Shown here in pieces: positions 17,636 through 24,322 of a DNA stretch of 64,000 nt (position 1 is the first letter of the stretch; each line of letters starts with the position of its first letter). The notes under the pieces are model-generated. The model was not told the origin of the DNA. It did not search any database and saw only the letters and a program-made list of their open reading frames with translations. The stretch covers positions 1 to 64,000 of the forward strand of contig SVFZ01000026.1 of the NCBI GenBank assembly GCA_015056585.1. The letters are read 5' to 3'. Position numbers and translations under genes: made by a program. Origin of the DNA: Butyrivibrio sp. Its GTDB lineage: Bacteria > Bacillota > Clostridia > Lachnospirales > Lachnospiraceae.

Positions 17636-19447
17636 TCAATTATTGCCAAGCTGTTCCAAATATCTTTCAACATTCAAATATTTGATACCGTCAATTACTA
17701 TATCATGTCCGCGATATAGTACAGCCTTCTCTTTAATGGCACCGTACCTGAATTCTATGCGCCTGCACATATCCTCATTCACAAGATGTCTGTATTGATG
17801 AGGATCCGGATTTTCTGTATGCTTGATTTCAAACAGTCTGCAGCAATAGTTCTCCTCATCAAGGATCACCATATCTATTTCCCCGGCGCTAAACTCCAGC
17901 TTAAATGCTCTTTTCCCTCTTGGAAGAGTCTTGATTGTCTCCAGAAGAACAATTTCCTCAAGCATTCTTCCTCTGACCTCCTCCAGGATCAGGTTACTGA
18001 TTTCGCCGCGGGAAGCTGCAGGGTAAGTGTTGAATATTTCATCTTTCACAAGAGAAAACACCAACGCCTGAGCCTGGCAATACCTCATTCCGGGCTGGCT
18101 AAAAATAATTCTTTCATAGGTTCCTTCCGCATCTATAGACTCACTTCTGCAATCCATTATAAGATCAAGCATCAGAAGGTACTCTTTGATTTCCGCGACA
18201 TGGGCTTCTGATATCTCTATCCTTCTCTCATCACGATTCCTTATATCCAATATCTTACGAAGCCTGTCCACAACTGCCGAAGTGTCTATTGTATCAAGCA
18301 CACTTTCTTTCCCCTCTCTGGCAGCTCTTTTCCTGTCAATCTGCCTTGCAGATCCAAGGTCGTGGGATTCGAAATCCCGTTCCAGTACCGACAGCAGGAA
18401 CCTGTGGTTCATATCCTCGATTATTCGGTTAATAGCACCGGTCAGCTCTCCCGCTTCATATAAATCTGTAAGATGCCTGAAATGGCCGCCCGTTCTATAA
18501 CAAGCAAGACTGTGCTGAATATTCCTTGCAATTGCCGTATCTATATATTTCCTGGCAGATTCATCATCCCTGAATGAAATTCCTTCATCCATAAGGTCTA
18601 GGTCATCAAAATCCGTCTCGCCTACTCTGAAAGTTCCTCCATATCTTATGTATTCGTCAATGTCTCTTTTTCCAAGGAGTCCTGCGTATTCTCTAAATGG
18701 TATGAATGTTGTATGAATGGTAAAAGACCTGTCGTAGAGCTCATCATCTGTTGATAGCAAAAGTCCCAGAGAATCAGTTCCCGATAAAACAATCTTCATC
18801 CCCATCATGGCATAAACATCTGACAAAAGAGATGCTGAATCGATGAAGTCCTTAATGAGCGTAACTTCATCAATAAATACATTTTTTATTCCTTCATCGG
18901 AAAGGCGCTTTAAGTCTCTGTTGAGCATTGCCATACTGTCTGTCGAAAGAGCCTTTATATAAACCGTATCCTGCAGTGAAAGCTGGGAAATTGCCTGCAA
19001 AACCAGGGTTGTCTTTCCGGTCCTTCGAAGTCCATAGATAAGGCATACTTTTCCCGAAGAGTTGCTCTTAAGAAAGCGCTCTAGCTGGCTAAAGCACTCT
19101 CTTTTTTCATAATTATCCACGCTTCTGCACATGGCAAAAAGAGCTCCTCCCTTCACCACACGCATTTCATAGTCCACATCTGCTCCATTGGTAGAAGAGT
19201 TGCTGCGAATAATAGTGTCAGCATATAAATTGGCTCTGATCTGCCGTTCCAATTCCTTGCGCCTGGCAACCTTTGAAGCTATAAGTTCTTCATCAGCAGC
19301 TTTTACATATACACTCTTTTTCCTGCCATTCTCGGTCCATTGGAGATACATCCGTCTCCTGCCTCTTATGGTCTTGAATGTGATATTACCCTTGGGCAAA
19401 GTATCTATCTCTGCTTGTATTTGCTGCAACAAACTCATATTATCCAT
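17636..19447 (-). CDS. P-loop ATPase of the archaeal-type/DUF4143-like class
   Basis: A 603-residue protein. Residues ~1-70 form a basic domain rich in Arg/Lys (FKTIRGRRRMYLQWTENGRK), possibly nucleic-acid binding. An AAA/STAND-like ATPase follows with Walker A YGLRRTGKTTL (~137) and Walker B NVFIDEVT (~190), and the C-terminal part carries a PD-(D/E)XK-like stretch (EFSAGEIDMVILDEE then RLFEIKHTE, ~535-565). This architecture is common in Lachnospiraceae and in many copies per genome; the function is unknown. It ends host DNA on this side; its start is 169 bp from attL. Confidence 0.75.
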   Translation of the reverse strand: MDNMSLLQQIQAEIDTLPKGNITFKTIRGRRRMYLQWTENGRKKSVYVKAADEELIASKVARRKELERQIRANLYADTIIRSNSSTNGADVDYEMRVVKGGALFAMCRSVDNYEKRECFSQLERFLKSNSSGKVCLIYGLRRTGKTTLVLQAISQLSLQDTVYIKALSTDSMAMLNRDLKRLSDEGIKNVFIDEVTLIKDFIDSASLLSDVYAMMGMKIVLSGTDSLGLLLSTDDELYDRSFTIHTTFIPFREYAGLLGKRDIDEYIRYGGTFRVGETDFDDLDLMDEGISFRDDESARKYIDTAIARNIQHSLACYRTGGHFRHLTDLYEAGELTGAINRIIEDMNHRFLLSVLERDFESHDLGSARQIDRKRAAREGKESVLDTIDTSAVVDRLRKILDIRNRDERRIEISEAHVAEIKEYLLMLDLIMDCRSESIDAEGTYERIIFSQPGMRYCQAQALVFSLVKDEIFNTYPAASRGEISNLILEEVRGRMLEEIVLLETIKTLPRGKRAFKLEFSAGEIDMVILDEENYCCRLFEIKHTENPDPHQYRHLVNEDMCRRIEFRYGAIKEKAVLYRGHDIVIDGIKYLNVERYLEQLGNN

Positions 19448-19578
19448 GGCATATTCCTCTCAAGAAAAGGGTAACATAAAAGCAGCCCTAAAGCAACTAC
19501 TTACAGGGTTGCCTTGGGGTTGCTCAAATTTTCCTGTGCATTACAATATCAAAAAGCAGAACCGTTCTTATATGAATC

Positions 19579-19613
19579 AAAAAAAAGGAACCACTCCGAA
19601 GAATGATTCCTTT
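19579..19613 (-). terminator. Original tRNA-Arg terminator, stranded by prophage insertion
   Basis: On the minus strand AAAGGAA...TTCGG...TTCCTTT forms a stem with a UUCG-type tetraloop followed by eight Ts. It begins 3 bp beyond the 3' end of the attL tRNA fragment, exactly where the terminator of the uninterrupted tRNA-Arg gene would lie. After integration it is 38 kb from the working tRNA. Confidence 0.8.
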
Positions 19614-19615
19614 GA

Positions 19616-19660
19616 TGTGCGTGACAGGATTCGAACCCACGACCTTCTGGTCCGTAGCCA
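19616..19660. other. attL: 45-bp duplicated tRNA-Arg 3' segment
   Basis: Identical over 45 bp to 57801-57845. It covers the tRNA from the discriminator base through the T-arm and variable region to the 5' side of the anticodon stem; identity stops at the next base. The 5' half of a tRNA is not restored here, so this copy is not a functional tRNA. Confidence 0.95.
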
Positions 19661-19707
19661 AAAGTTCAATTGCTCAACCATGCGATTTATCCGGGTTGAA
19701 TTTTACA

Positions 19708-19790
19708 GATTTTTTACATTATTATAAAAATACTTTTCGTTTCCTCTATATTAATGGAAACTACTTTCGTTTACTTTTGACTACTTTTAA
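19708..19790. repeat. Left attP arm: putative integrase arm-type sites
   Basis: GATTTTTTACATT (19708-19720) and TTTACTTTTGACTACTTTTA (19770-19789) recur at the other end of the prophage (57699-57711 and 57710-57729, the latter with one change). Repeats flanking the core on both sides are typical of arm sites bound by the N-terminal domain of tyrosine integrases. This region is otherwise gene-free (19,661-19,810). Confidence 0.6.
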
Positions 19791-19810
19791 ATACTATTAT
19801 AGTCAAAATG

Positions 19811-20605
19811 TTATTTCTGTAAAGCCAGCTTGTTTACAAGTTTCTGTATTTCATTGTAATCATATCCTGCCCTGGAGAGTAATGTCCTCCTCGTGGGATT
19901 GGTCTCTTTAGTTCCCCATTTATTTGCAAGCACTTCTCTTGCTATCTCCTCATTGGTCTTTTTTGTGGGAGTAGTTGCAATCAGTGATACTACACCGTCA
20001 TAATCCACATCCAAGTCGCATCTCGTTCTTATGCCTGCTACATTTCCCTTTGATGAGTACTGCCAGGCTACAGCTATCCTTGGAGATGGCTTGAGACTTG
20101 ATGTCTTATTGTAGGCTCCTGAATCCTTGCTTGGGTATCTGGCTATCCAAAAATCGAAATCTCTCTTAAGGTCATCGTGAATAAGGCGAATATACCAGTC
20201 ACGATTGCAATAGATACCAACGTAATAACCAGCATTAATAAAAATATCGGAATACTGATAAGCAAGATTTCTAATATATGACTTCCCCTTCGCATCTACA
20301 GTCTTGTCCTCCAAGTCAAGCCATATGCCATATTCAAGCTTTCTACCATTAAGATGCTTCAAAAGAGATCTTGCATCTGCTTCAGGATCTGTCATGGAAG
20401 CCCTGGCTATATAGATATATACACCTCTAGCCAGTCCATGCTTCCCGGCTTCAGCATAGTTATACTCAAAGTACTCATCTATCCTGTGGCTCTGGGCCTC
20501 ATACTGGCATTTCAGGATGGCAAACTTTTTATTGTCCTTTGACACCTGCTGCCAGTCAATCTGTCCCTGGTGGTGGCTTACGTCTATTCCAAACACTTCT
20601 CCCAT
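19811..20605 (-). CDS. Endolysin: GH25 muramidase with Cpl-7 wall-binding domain
   Basis: A 264-residue lysozyme. Residues ~3-205 are the GH25 barrel: GIDVSHHQGQIDW at the start, YGIWLDLED (~97) carrying the catalytic acidic pair, YVGIYCN, FDFWIARY and a late DLDVDYDG strand. Residues ~215-264 (EIAREVLANKWG ... RAGYDYNEIQKLVN) match the Cpl-7 peptidoglycan-binding repeat. There is no signal peptide, so release depends on the adjacent holin. Last gene of the late operon, 1 bp after the upstream holin gene. Confidence 0.93.
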   Translation of the reverse strand: MGEVFGIDVSHHQGQIDWQQVSKDNKKFAILKCQYEAQSHRIDEYFEYNYAEAGKHGLARGVYIYIARASMTDPEADARSLLKHLNGRKLEYGIWLDLEDKTVDAKGKSYIRNLAYQYSDIFINAGYYVGIYCNRDWYIRLIHDDLKRDFDFWIARYPSKDSGAYNKTSSLKPSPRIAVAWQYSSKGNVAGIRTRCDLDVDYDGVVSLIATTPTKKTNEEIAREVLANKWGTKETNPTRRTLLSRAGYDYNEIQKLVNKLALQK

Positions 20606-20606
20606 A

Positions 20607-20918
20607 TCAGTCCTCCTTCACATCCTCCAGCTGCCTGAGGAGCTGCACGGTCTTGTCGTACCCGATCATCGATCCGATCCAGACTACAACTATCATGAGC
20701 ATCAAACAGATGATATTGTTTACAGTCCACGGGATTCCCAGGAGCATGTATGCGCAGGCTGTGCCAAGGCCTCCTACCACCACTGCATTTATGAGTGCAA
20801 TAACATTGGCGGAATAGTCCTTGCCTGCATTCATATATGCTCTTTTTACTGCTTCAGTGAGAAGGGCAGAAACAGCTGCCCCAGCTGTAAAGATTGAAAT
20901 AAACAATGTTACTGTCAT
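20607..20918 (-). CDS. Phage holin-like membrane protein
   Basis: A 103-residue protein with about three hydrophobic segments (~1-22, ~38-60, ~64-86) and a charged C-terminus (QLLRQLEDVKED). Size, topology and position directly before the endolysin support a holin that permeabilises the membrane at the end of the lytic cycle. The start overlaps the preceding gene by 4 bp. Confidence 0.75.
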   Translation of the reverse strand: MTVTLFISIFTAGAAVSALLTEAVKRAYMNAGKDYSANVIALINAVVVGGLGTACAYMLLGIPWTVNNIICLMLMIVVVWIGSMIGYDKTVQLLRQLEDVKED

Positions 20919-21184
20919 TCCTCCAATCCTCCTTTTCCTGCTTTAAAATCCTCAAGCTCCTGCTTTTTTTGTTGCTTAGTTTCAAAATATGCCTTAGCCA
21001 TATATCCCAGGATCACTGCAACCACTTCCGTAATCCACGCAATCCCAAGCTCAGTGCAAGGGTCTTTCCCAAGAAAGGCCAGTACATAAGGAACCTCTGC
21101 ATTGATGACTCCTATTACGAGAAGCGATTTTACAGCTTTCTTGGTATATGTCTTAAAAGTTTCATATTTTCTCTTGATACTCAT
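20915..21184 (-). CDS. Second small lysis-module membrane protein (holin-like)
   Basis: An 89-residue protein with a basic N-terminus, two hydrophobic segments (~19-40 and ~46-68) and a charged, Gln/Lys-rich C-terminus. It is coupled to the next holin-like gene by a 4-bp overlap. It may be a holin partner or antiholin; the sequence does not decide. Confidence 0.6.
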   Translation of the reverse strand: MSIKRKYETFKTYTKKAVKSLLVIGVINAEVPYVLAFLGKDPCTELGIAWITEVVAVILGYMAKAYFETKQQKKQELEDFKAGKGGLEE

Positions 21185-21195
21185 GTAGTCACCTC

Positions 21196-21537
21196 TTACT
21201 TCTTGGCCAGGTAATTATGCAGGATCTCCTTTGCCTTCTTAAGATCGTCCGAAGGCGCCTTATTCTCTGTAAGACAATACTGAATTTCAAACTCGATGAG
21301 AGCCAGTACGCAATGGATGAGTACATCGTTTGCTTCATCATGCTCCCGGAATTTATCATTCCCTTTATGAAGAGCATCTTTGATGTCTTTAACGTCCTTC
21401 TCAAGATCTGTGACTCTCTTCTCGATAGTCTCCTGAGGCTTTCTTAAGAATTTCCTTAAGGTGTATAGCAATGTGATAATGGTTGCTGCTGATATGAACA
21501 GCTGCATTCCTGTTAAGATCAACTCTACTGTGCTCAT
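21196..21537 (-). CDS. XhlA-like membrane/coiled-coil protein
   Basis: A 113-residue protein with one N-terminal hydrophobic segment (~5-27) and a following coiled-coil-like stretch (ETIEKRVTDLEKDVKDIKDAL). Haemolysin XhlA-like proteins in Gram-positive phages have a similar plan and assist holins. The start at 21537 is chosen because GGAGGG precedes it and its A is shared with the TAA stop of the upstream gene (TAATG); the track starts 6 codons earlier. Confidence 0.55.
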   Translation of the reverse strand: MSTVELILTGMQLFISAATIITLLYTLRKFLRKPQETIEKRVTDLEKDVKDIKDALHKGNDKFREHDEANDVLIHCVLALIEFEIQYCLTENKAPSDDLKKAKEILHNYLAKK

Positions 21538-21734
21538 TATCCCTCCCTCGAACAAATTGCATTGTCAATGCATTCTTTCATAACAGCTACGTGATTTATT
21601 TTCTGCACTTCTTTGCTTTTATCCAGTTCTTCGCCTGGGACATACTGTAAAAGTAAAAGGAACAGGTTGTCTATCACATCAGCCTGCTCCTTTATGATCA
21701 TGTTCTGTCTTTCAATAAGCTCAGTTAAGCTCAT
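21537..21734 (-). CDS. Small phage protein, unknown
   Basis: A 65-residue, acidic, helical protein (MSLTELIERQN ...). It overlaps both neighbours by one to four bases, so it is translated as part of the coupled late operon between the tail and lysis genes. No motif recognised. Confidence 0.6.
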   Translation of the reverse strand: MSLTELIERQNMIIKEQADVIDNLFLLLLQYVPGEELDKSKEVQKINHVAVMKECIDNAICSREG

Positions 21735-21883
21735 TCATCTTCTCCGGACACAACAGTTCCATCCTCGTTGATAACAAAACCATCTGCCTCAATGATTGCT
21801 CTTACAGCATCCTGGCGTTTCTTTGGCACAGAAAAGAAGTTCTTTCCATCTTTCTCACAAGCTGTAGCATATACTCTGTTCAT
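21731..21883 (-). CDS. Small phage protein, unknown (missed by ORF track)
   Basis: A 50-residue ORF (MNRVYATACEKDGKNFF ... VVSGEDE) with AAGGAGG 6 nt before the ATG and an ATGA overlap with the next gene. It is below the track's length cut-off but fills an otherwise empty gap in a densely packed operon. Confidence 0.65.
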   Translation of the reverse strand: MNRVYATACEKDGKNFFSVPKKRQDAVRAIIEADGFVINEDGTVVSGEDE

Positions 21884-21894
21884 AGTGTTCCTCC

Positions 21895-22350
21895 TTAACC
21901 TTCAATCTCTTCAGACAGCTCCATAACAGCCGCTCTGAGTTCAACAATATCTGTCACATTTGCTTCTGTCTCTTCGGAAGTTTCCATGAGGCCTTCCCTT
22001 GTGTCAGCGATATCTTCCTCACTGATTTCGATCCTGATTGTCAGTTCATCATTTGTGGCCGGAACAACATCCTCATTCTCTCTGAATACCCCATTGTCAT
22101 AAATGTACTTTCCAGGAGCGTAATCATCAGGAATAATGTCGCACGGAATAACATCAAGGACATTGTAATAGTCCTCTGTGAAGGACTTTAATACGAATGG
22201 CCTTATTGTGCTCTCTGAGCTTAATACTCCCAGAGCCTCTTCTCTGTCTCTTACAATGACAGTTTTACCGGTAGTCTGATTTTTGCCAATAAGAATACAG
22301 TCTTCCGTGACATCGATCACTACCTGATTAAGGTTTACATGAACAAACAT
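21895..22350 (-). CDS. Late-operon protein of unknown function
   Basis: A 151-residue acidic protein with a beta-rich N-terminal half and a Glu-rich coiled-coil-like C-terminus (~105-151). It overlaps the end of the reverse-transcriptase gene by 23 bp and precedes the lysis genes. In tailed phages proteins in this slot are often minor tail or fibre-associated components; no specific family is recognised. Confidence 0.6.
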   Translation of the reverse strand: MFVHVNLNQVVIDVTEDCILIGKNQTTGKTVIVRDREEALGVLSSESTIRPFVLKSFTEDYYNVLDVIPCDIIPDDYAPGKYIYDNGVFRENEDVVPATNDELTIRIEISEEDIADTREGLMETSEETEANVTDIVELRAAVMELSEEIEG

Positions 22351-23554
22351 CTCTCTCCTCCTTCATTGATTCTATGAATAGCTCATCAAAGAGCTTATCC
22401 ATCCTTGTTATTGTTTCGTATTCATTCTTGTATTTCTTGGAATAGTGCTGAGAAGTGGCCGGAGTATGTTTAAGATATCCTCTCCATGACCTGTATTGCT
22501 GCTCTATCATCTTGTAAGTCAGCTCACCCTCATCCATGAGGCGTTTAAACTTCTTAAGCTTCCGGCGCTCGTAAGTGATGTTCTTTCTTGAGTGCCTGGT
22601 GATTATCCGGCCAGAATCCTTGAGAATATATCTTTTCTTCAGAATGGTAAATCCTTTTGAAAGCTTCGTGATATACGTTTTTCTTTCTGAAAGGATTATT
22701 CCTAAACTTTTGGTAATAATTCTGATACTCTCAAGGATCCTCTCTGCCTCTTCTTTAGTCTCACAAAACAGATAAAAGTCATCGTTATATCTGTGATAGT
22801 GCCTGACTCCTAAAACTGTCTTGATATAATGATCCAACTTGTTAGGTATCGATATCGCATAGATCTGATTGAGTTCGCTGCCAAGGCCAAGTCCTCTTTC
22901 TCCATAGTGACTTATGGACTTCCTTGTGTACTCAACAAATCTCTTATCTTCAAAGTGTTTATCGATGATCCCAAGAAGGACATCATGATCAATGCTGTCG
23001 AAAAATGAAGTAAAATCTCCCACGATAACATATCCACTATTTCCATGAAAGTGATACCAGTTGTGAAGATGCTTAAGTATTCGCTTTCTCGCATAGTCTG
23101 TCCCTCTTCCTTTGAGGCTGGCGCTGTTATCATATATGAGAGAGTTCCGCAGCATAGGAACAAATGAGTTTACAGCCAGGCTCTTTTCGATGCATCTCTC
23201 CGATATATGGATGCTCCTTATCTTACGTTTCTTGCCTCTTTCATATATCTCGAACTGATAGAATCCTTTGAAAGTGTCTTTGCCCTCTTTCAGATTCCTG
23301 TGAGCGCGGTGGCTATTCCTGCAAAGATTAAAGCCATATCTCTGGACTGAAGACTTCCATCTTACATTACCTCTGCAATTAAAATATGCTTTTATATGCT
23401 CAGTCATGGAGATAGCCTTGTCATAGTCTCCATACAAGACATTCAGCTCATGCTTTCTCTTTAGCCTTTTAGCTTTTCTCCTCTGATACCTTAACTCATG
23501 TCTTTCTTTTGAGTTCACCCTGTACAGCGTTCCTTTCCCGGCTATTAGCTGCAT
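22328..23554 (-). CDS. DGR reverse transcriptase
   Basis: A 408-residue reverse transcriptase. Fingers-palm motifs in order: KKRKIRSIHISERCIEKSL (motif 1-2 region), GDFTSFFDSID (catalytic Asp ~180), GLGLGSELNQ (motif 4), HRYNDDFYLF (YxDD box as YNDD, ~255-258), then a thumb ending near 400. The basic N-terminal ~80 residues fit RNA binding. There is no maturase, endonuclease or protease domain and no intron structure around it. The family usually shows SQ in motif 4; here it is NQ. The TR, an Avd-like gene and two VRs confirm the DGR role: copying TR RNA into adenine-mutagenised cDNA. The ATG at 23554 has a poor ribosome site; a GTG 11 codons later is an alternative. Confidence 0.95.
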   Translation of the reverse strand: MQLIAGKGTLYRVNSKERHELRYQRRKAKRLKRKHELNVLYGDYDKAISMTEHIKAYFNCRGNVRWKSSVQRYGFNLCRNSHRAHRNLKEGKDTFKGFYQFEIYERGKKRKIRSIHISERCIEKSLAVNSFVPMLRNSLIYDNSASLKGRGTDYARKRILKHLHNWYHFHGNSGYVIVGDFTSFFDSIDHDVLLGIIDKHFEDKRFVEYTRKSISHYGERGLGLGSELNQIYAISIPNKLDHYIKTVLGVRHYHRYNDDFYLFCETKEEAERILESIRIITKSLGIILSERKTYITKLSKGFTILKKRYILKDSGRIITRHSRKNITYERRKLKKFKRLMDEGELTYKMIEQQYRSWRGYLKHTPATSQHYSKKYKNEYETITRMDKLFDELFIESMKEERDVCSCKP

Positions 23555-23717
23555 AGCTCATGGACATGAAACAGGGTGCCAAGCCTGCCATGCAAGAAGC
23601 GTCCGTCCATGAGACATCATGATGTAAAATTTACCTTTTCAGGAAGGTCATAGGCTCCTTCATTACTTTTTATCAGTGCTTTCACTCATAAGAGCTACTT
23701 TGTCGTTATCTTTGTAA
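23555..23717 (-). ncRNA. TR-RT spacer of the DGR template RNA, structured
   Basis: The 163 bp between TR and the RT start hold strong dyads: CTCATGGAC (23557-23565) pairs perfectly with GTCCATGAG (23605-23613), a smaller CAGG/CCTG hairpin lies inside, and ACATCATGATGT and GTAAAATTTAC palindromes follow. In phage BPP-1 the equivalent spacer is required for cDNA priming on the template RNA. The same role here is inferred. Confidence 0.5.
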
Positions 23718-23843
23718 TGAATCAGGGGAGCACACCATTAGAGTTGCTGGCGTTGTTGTTGTTCGGAGCGCCCGAAGTGTTGACATTGCAGAAGTTCGTG
23801 CTGTTGCTGACATTCGGCGAAGCCAACCAAACATTCACGGCGG
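23718..23843 (-). repeat. DGR template repeat (TR), 126 bp
   Basis: Read on the minus strand the TR carries many AAC/AAT (Asn) codons in the frame used by both variable proteins. It has 31 adenines; VR1 differs at 14 positions and VR2 (over 112 bp) at 16, every one at a TR adenine. The reading would hit TGA near the 3' end where both VRs have TGC, so TR is a template and not a gene. It sits between avd and the RT as in BPP-1. Confidence 0.97.
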
Positions 23844-23858
23844 TAATAGCCTATAACC

Positions 23859-24263
23859 TTATTTCATTCTTGTTTTATCTGATTCTATCCAGTTCTTGAT
23901 CAGTTTCTCTTCTTTCTGAAGCATCTCTCCAATTTCCAGGAGAATCCCTTCCGGGATCGTGAAGTCAAGCTCTTCGGCCAGGATGATCTTTCTGAAGAGA
24001 AATTCTATCCGGATGAGAGCTTCCTTCTGATAGGTGAGCCTTCTTTTTAAGAACTCCGGCGAGAGATCTGTCTTGTTGGCCGCCTCTATATAATCGACCA
24101 GCTTGTGCGCATCCTCTATCATGGATGTAACGAGGATAAACCTGTATCTCTTTGGAAAGTATTTCTCATTCATGCACAGCTTTATGATCCTGACTTCTAT
24201 CTTCCTGGCATCATCCCTGACTGCAAAGGGAGACTCGCTTCTGAATCTTGCAAGTACGCTCAT
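23859..24263 (-). CDS. Avd-like accessory protein of the DGR
   Basis: A 134-residue, mostly helical protein consistent with the four-helix-bundle Avd family (accessory variability determinant), whose pentamer binds the RT and template RNA. Basic stretches (RLTYQKEALIRIEFLFRKI and KYFPKRYRF) fit nucleic-acid contact. The order variable protein, avd, TR, RT is the canonical one. AAGGAG lies 4 nt before the ATG, and the DGR hairpin of VR1 ends 13 bp upstream of the start. Confidence 0.88.
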   Translation of the reverse strand: MSVLARFRSESPFAVRDDARKIEVRIIKLCMNEKYFPKRYRFILVTSMIEDAHKLVDYIEAANKTDLSPEFLKRRLTYQKEALIRIEFLFRKIILAEELDFTIPEGILLEIGEMLQKEEKLIKNWIESDKTRMK

Positions 24264-24275
24264 GTGTCTCCTTAT

Positions 24276-24297
24276 GTGGGCGCAAGTGTGCGCCCAC
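24276..24297 (-). other. DGR hairpin downstream of VR1 (9-bp stem, CACT loop)
   Basis: GTGGGCGCA and TGCGCCCAC form a perfect 9-bp stem with loop CACT on the coding strand, 45 bp after the end of VR1. In BPP-1 a hairpin/cruciform just downstream of VR is needed for efficient retrohoming. The VR2 copy has a different stem but the same loop. Confidence 0.8.
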
Positions 24298-24322
24298 GAT
24301 TATGCTGATTCCCTCCTTCTGC

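Noticed and set aside
19616-19690. tRNA-like sequence at the left prophage end as a functional tRNA
   Set aside because: Only the 3' 45 bp match tRNA-Arg; the 5' half does not restore the acceptor and D-arm. It is the displaced attachment fragment.
22328-23554. Reverse transcriptase as part of a group II intron or retron
   Set aside because: No maturase or endonuclease domain, no intron-like flanks or msr/msd structure; a TR, two VRs and an Avd-like gene are present instead.
23620-23700. Tiny minus-strand ORFs in the TR-RT spacer (MSESTDKK, MTFLKR), one after AAGGAG
   Set aside because: Too short to support as genes; the region is better explained as template RNA spacer.
23717-23899. Plus-strand ORF over the TR (60 residues)
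   Set aside because: Shadow of the template repeat and avd; no ribosome site; TR function explains the sequence.
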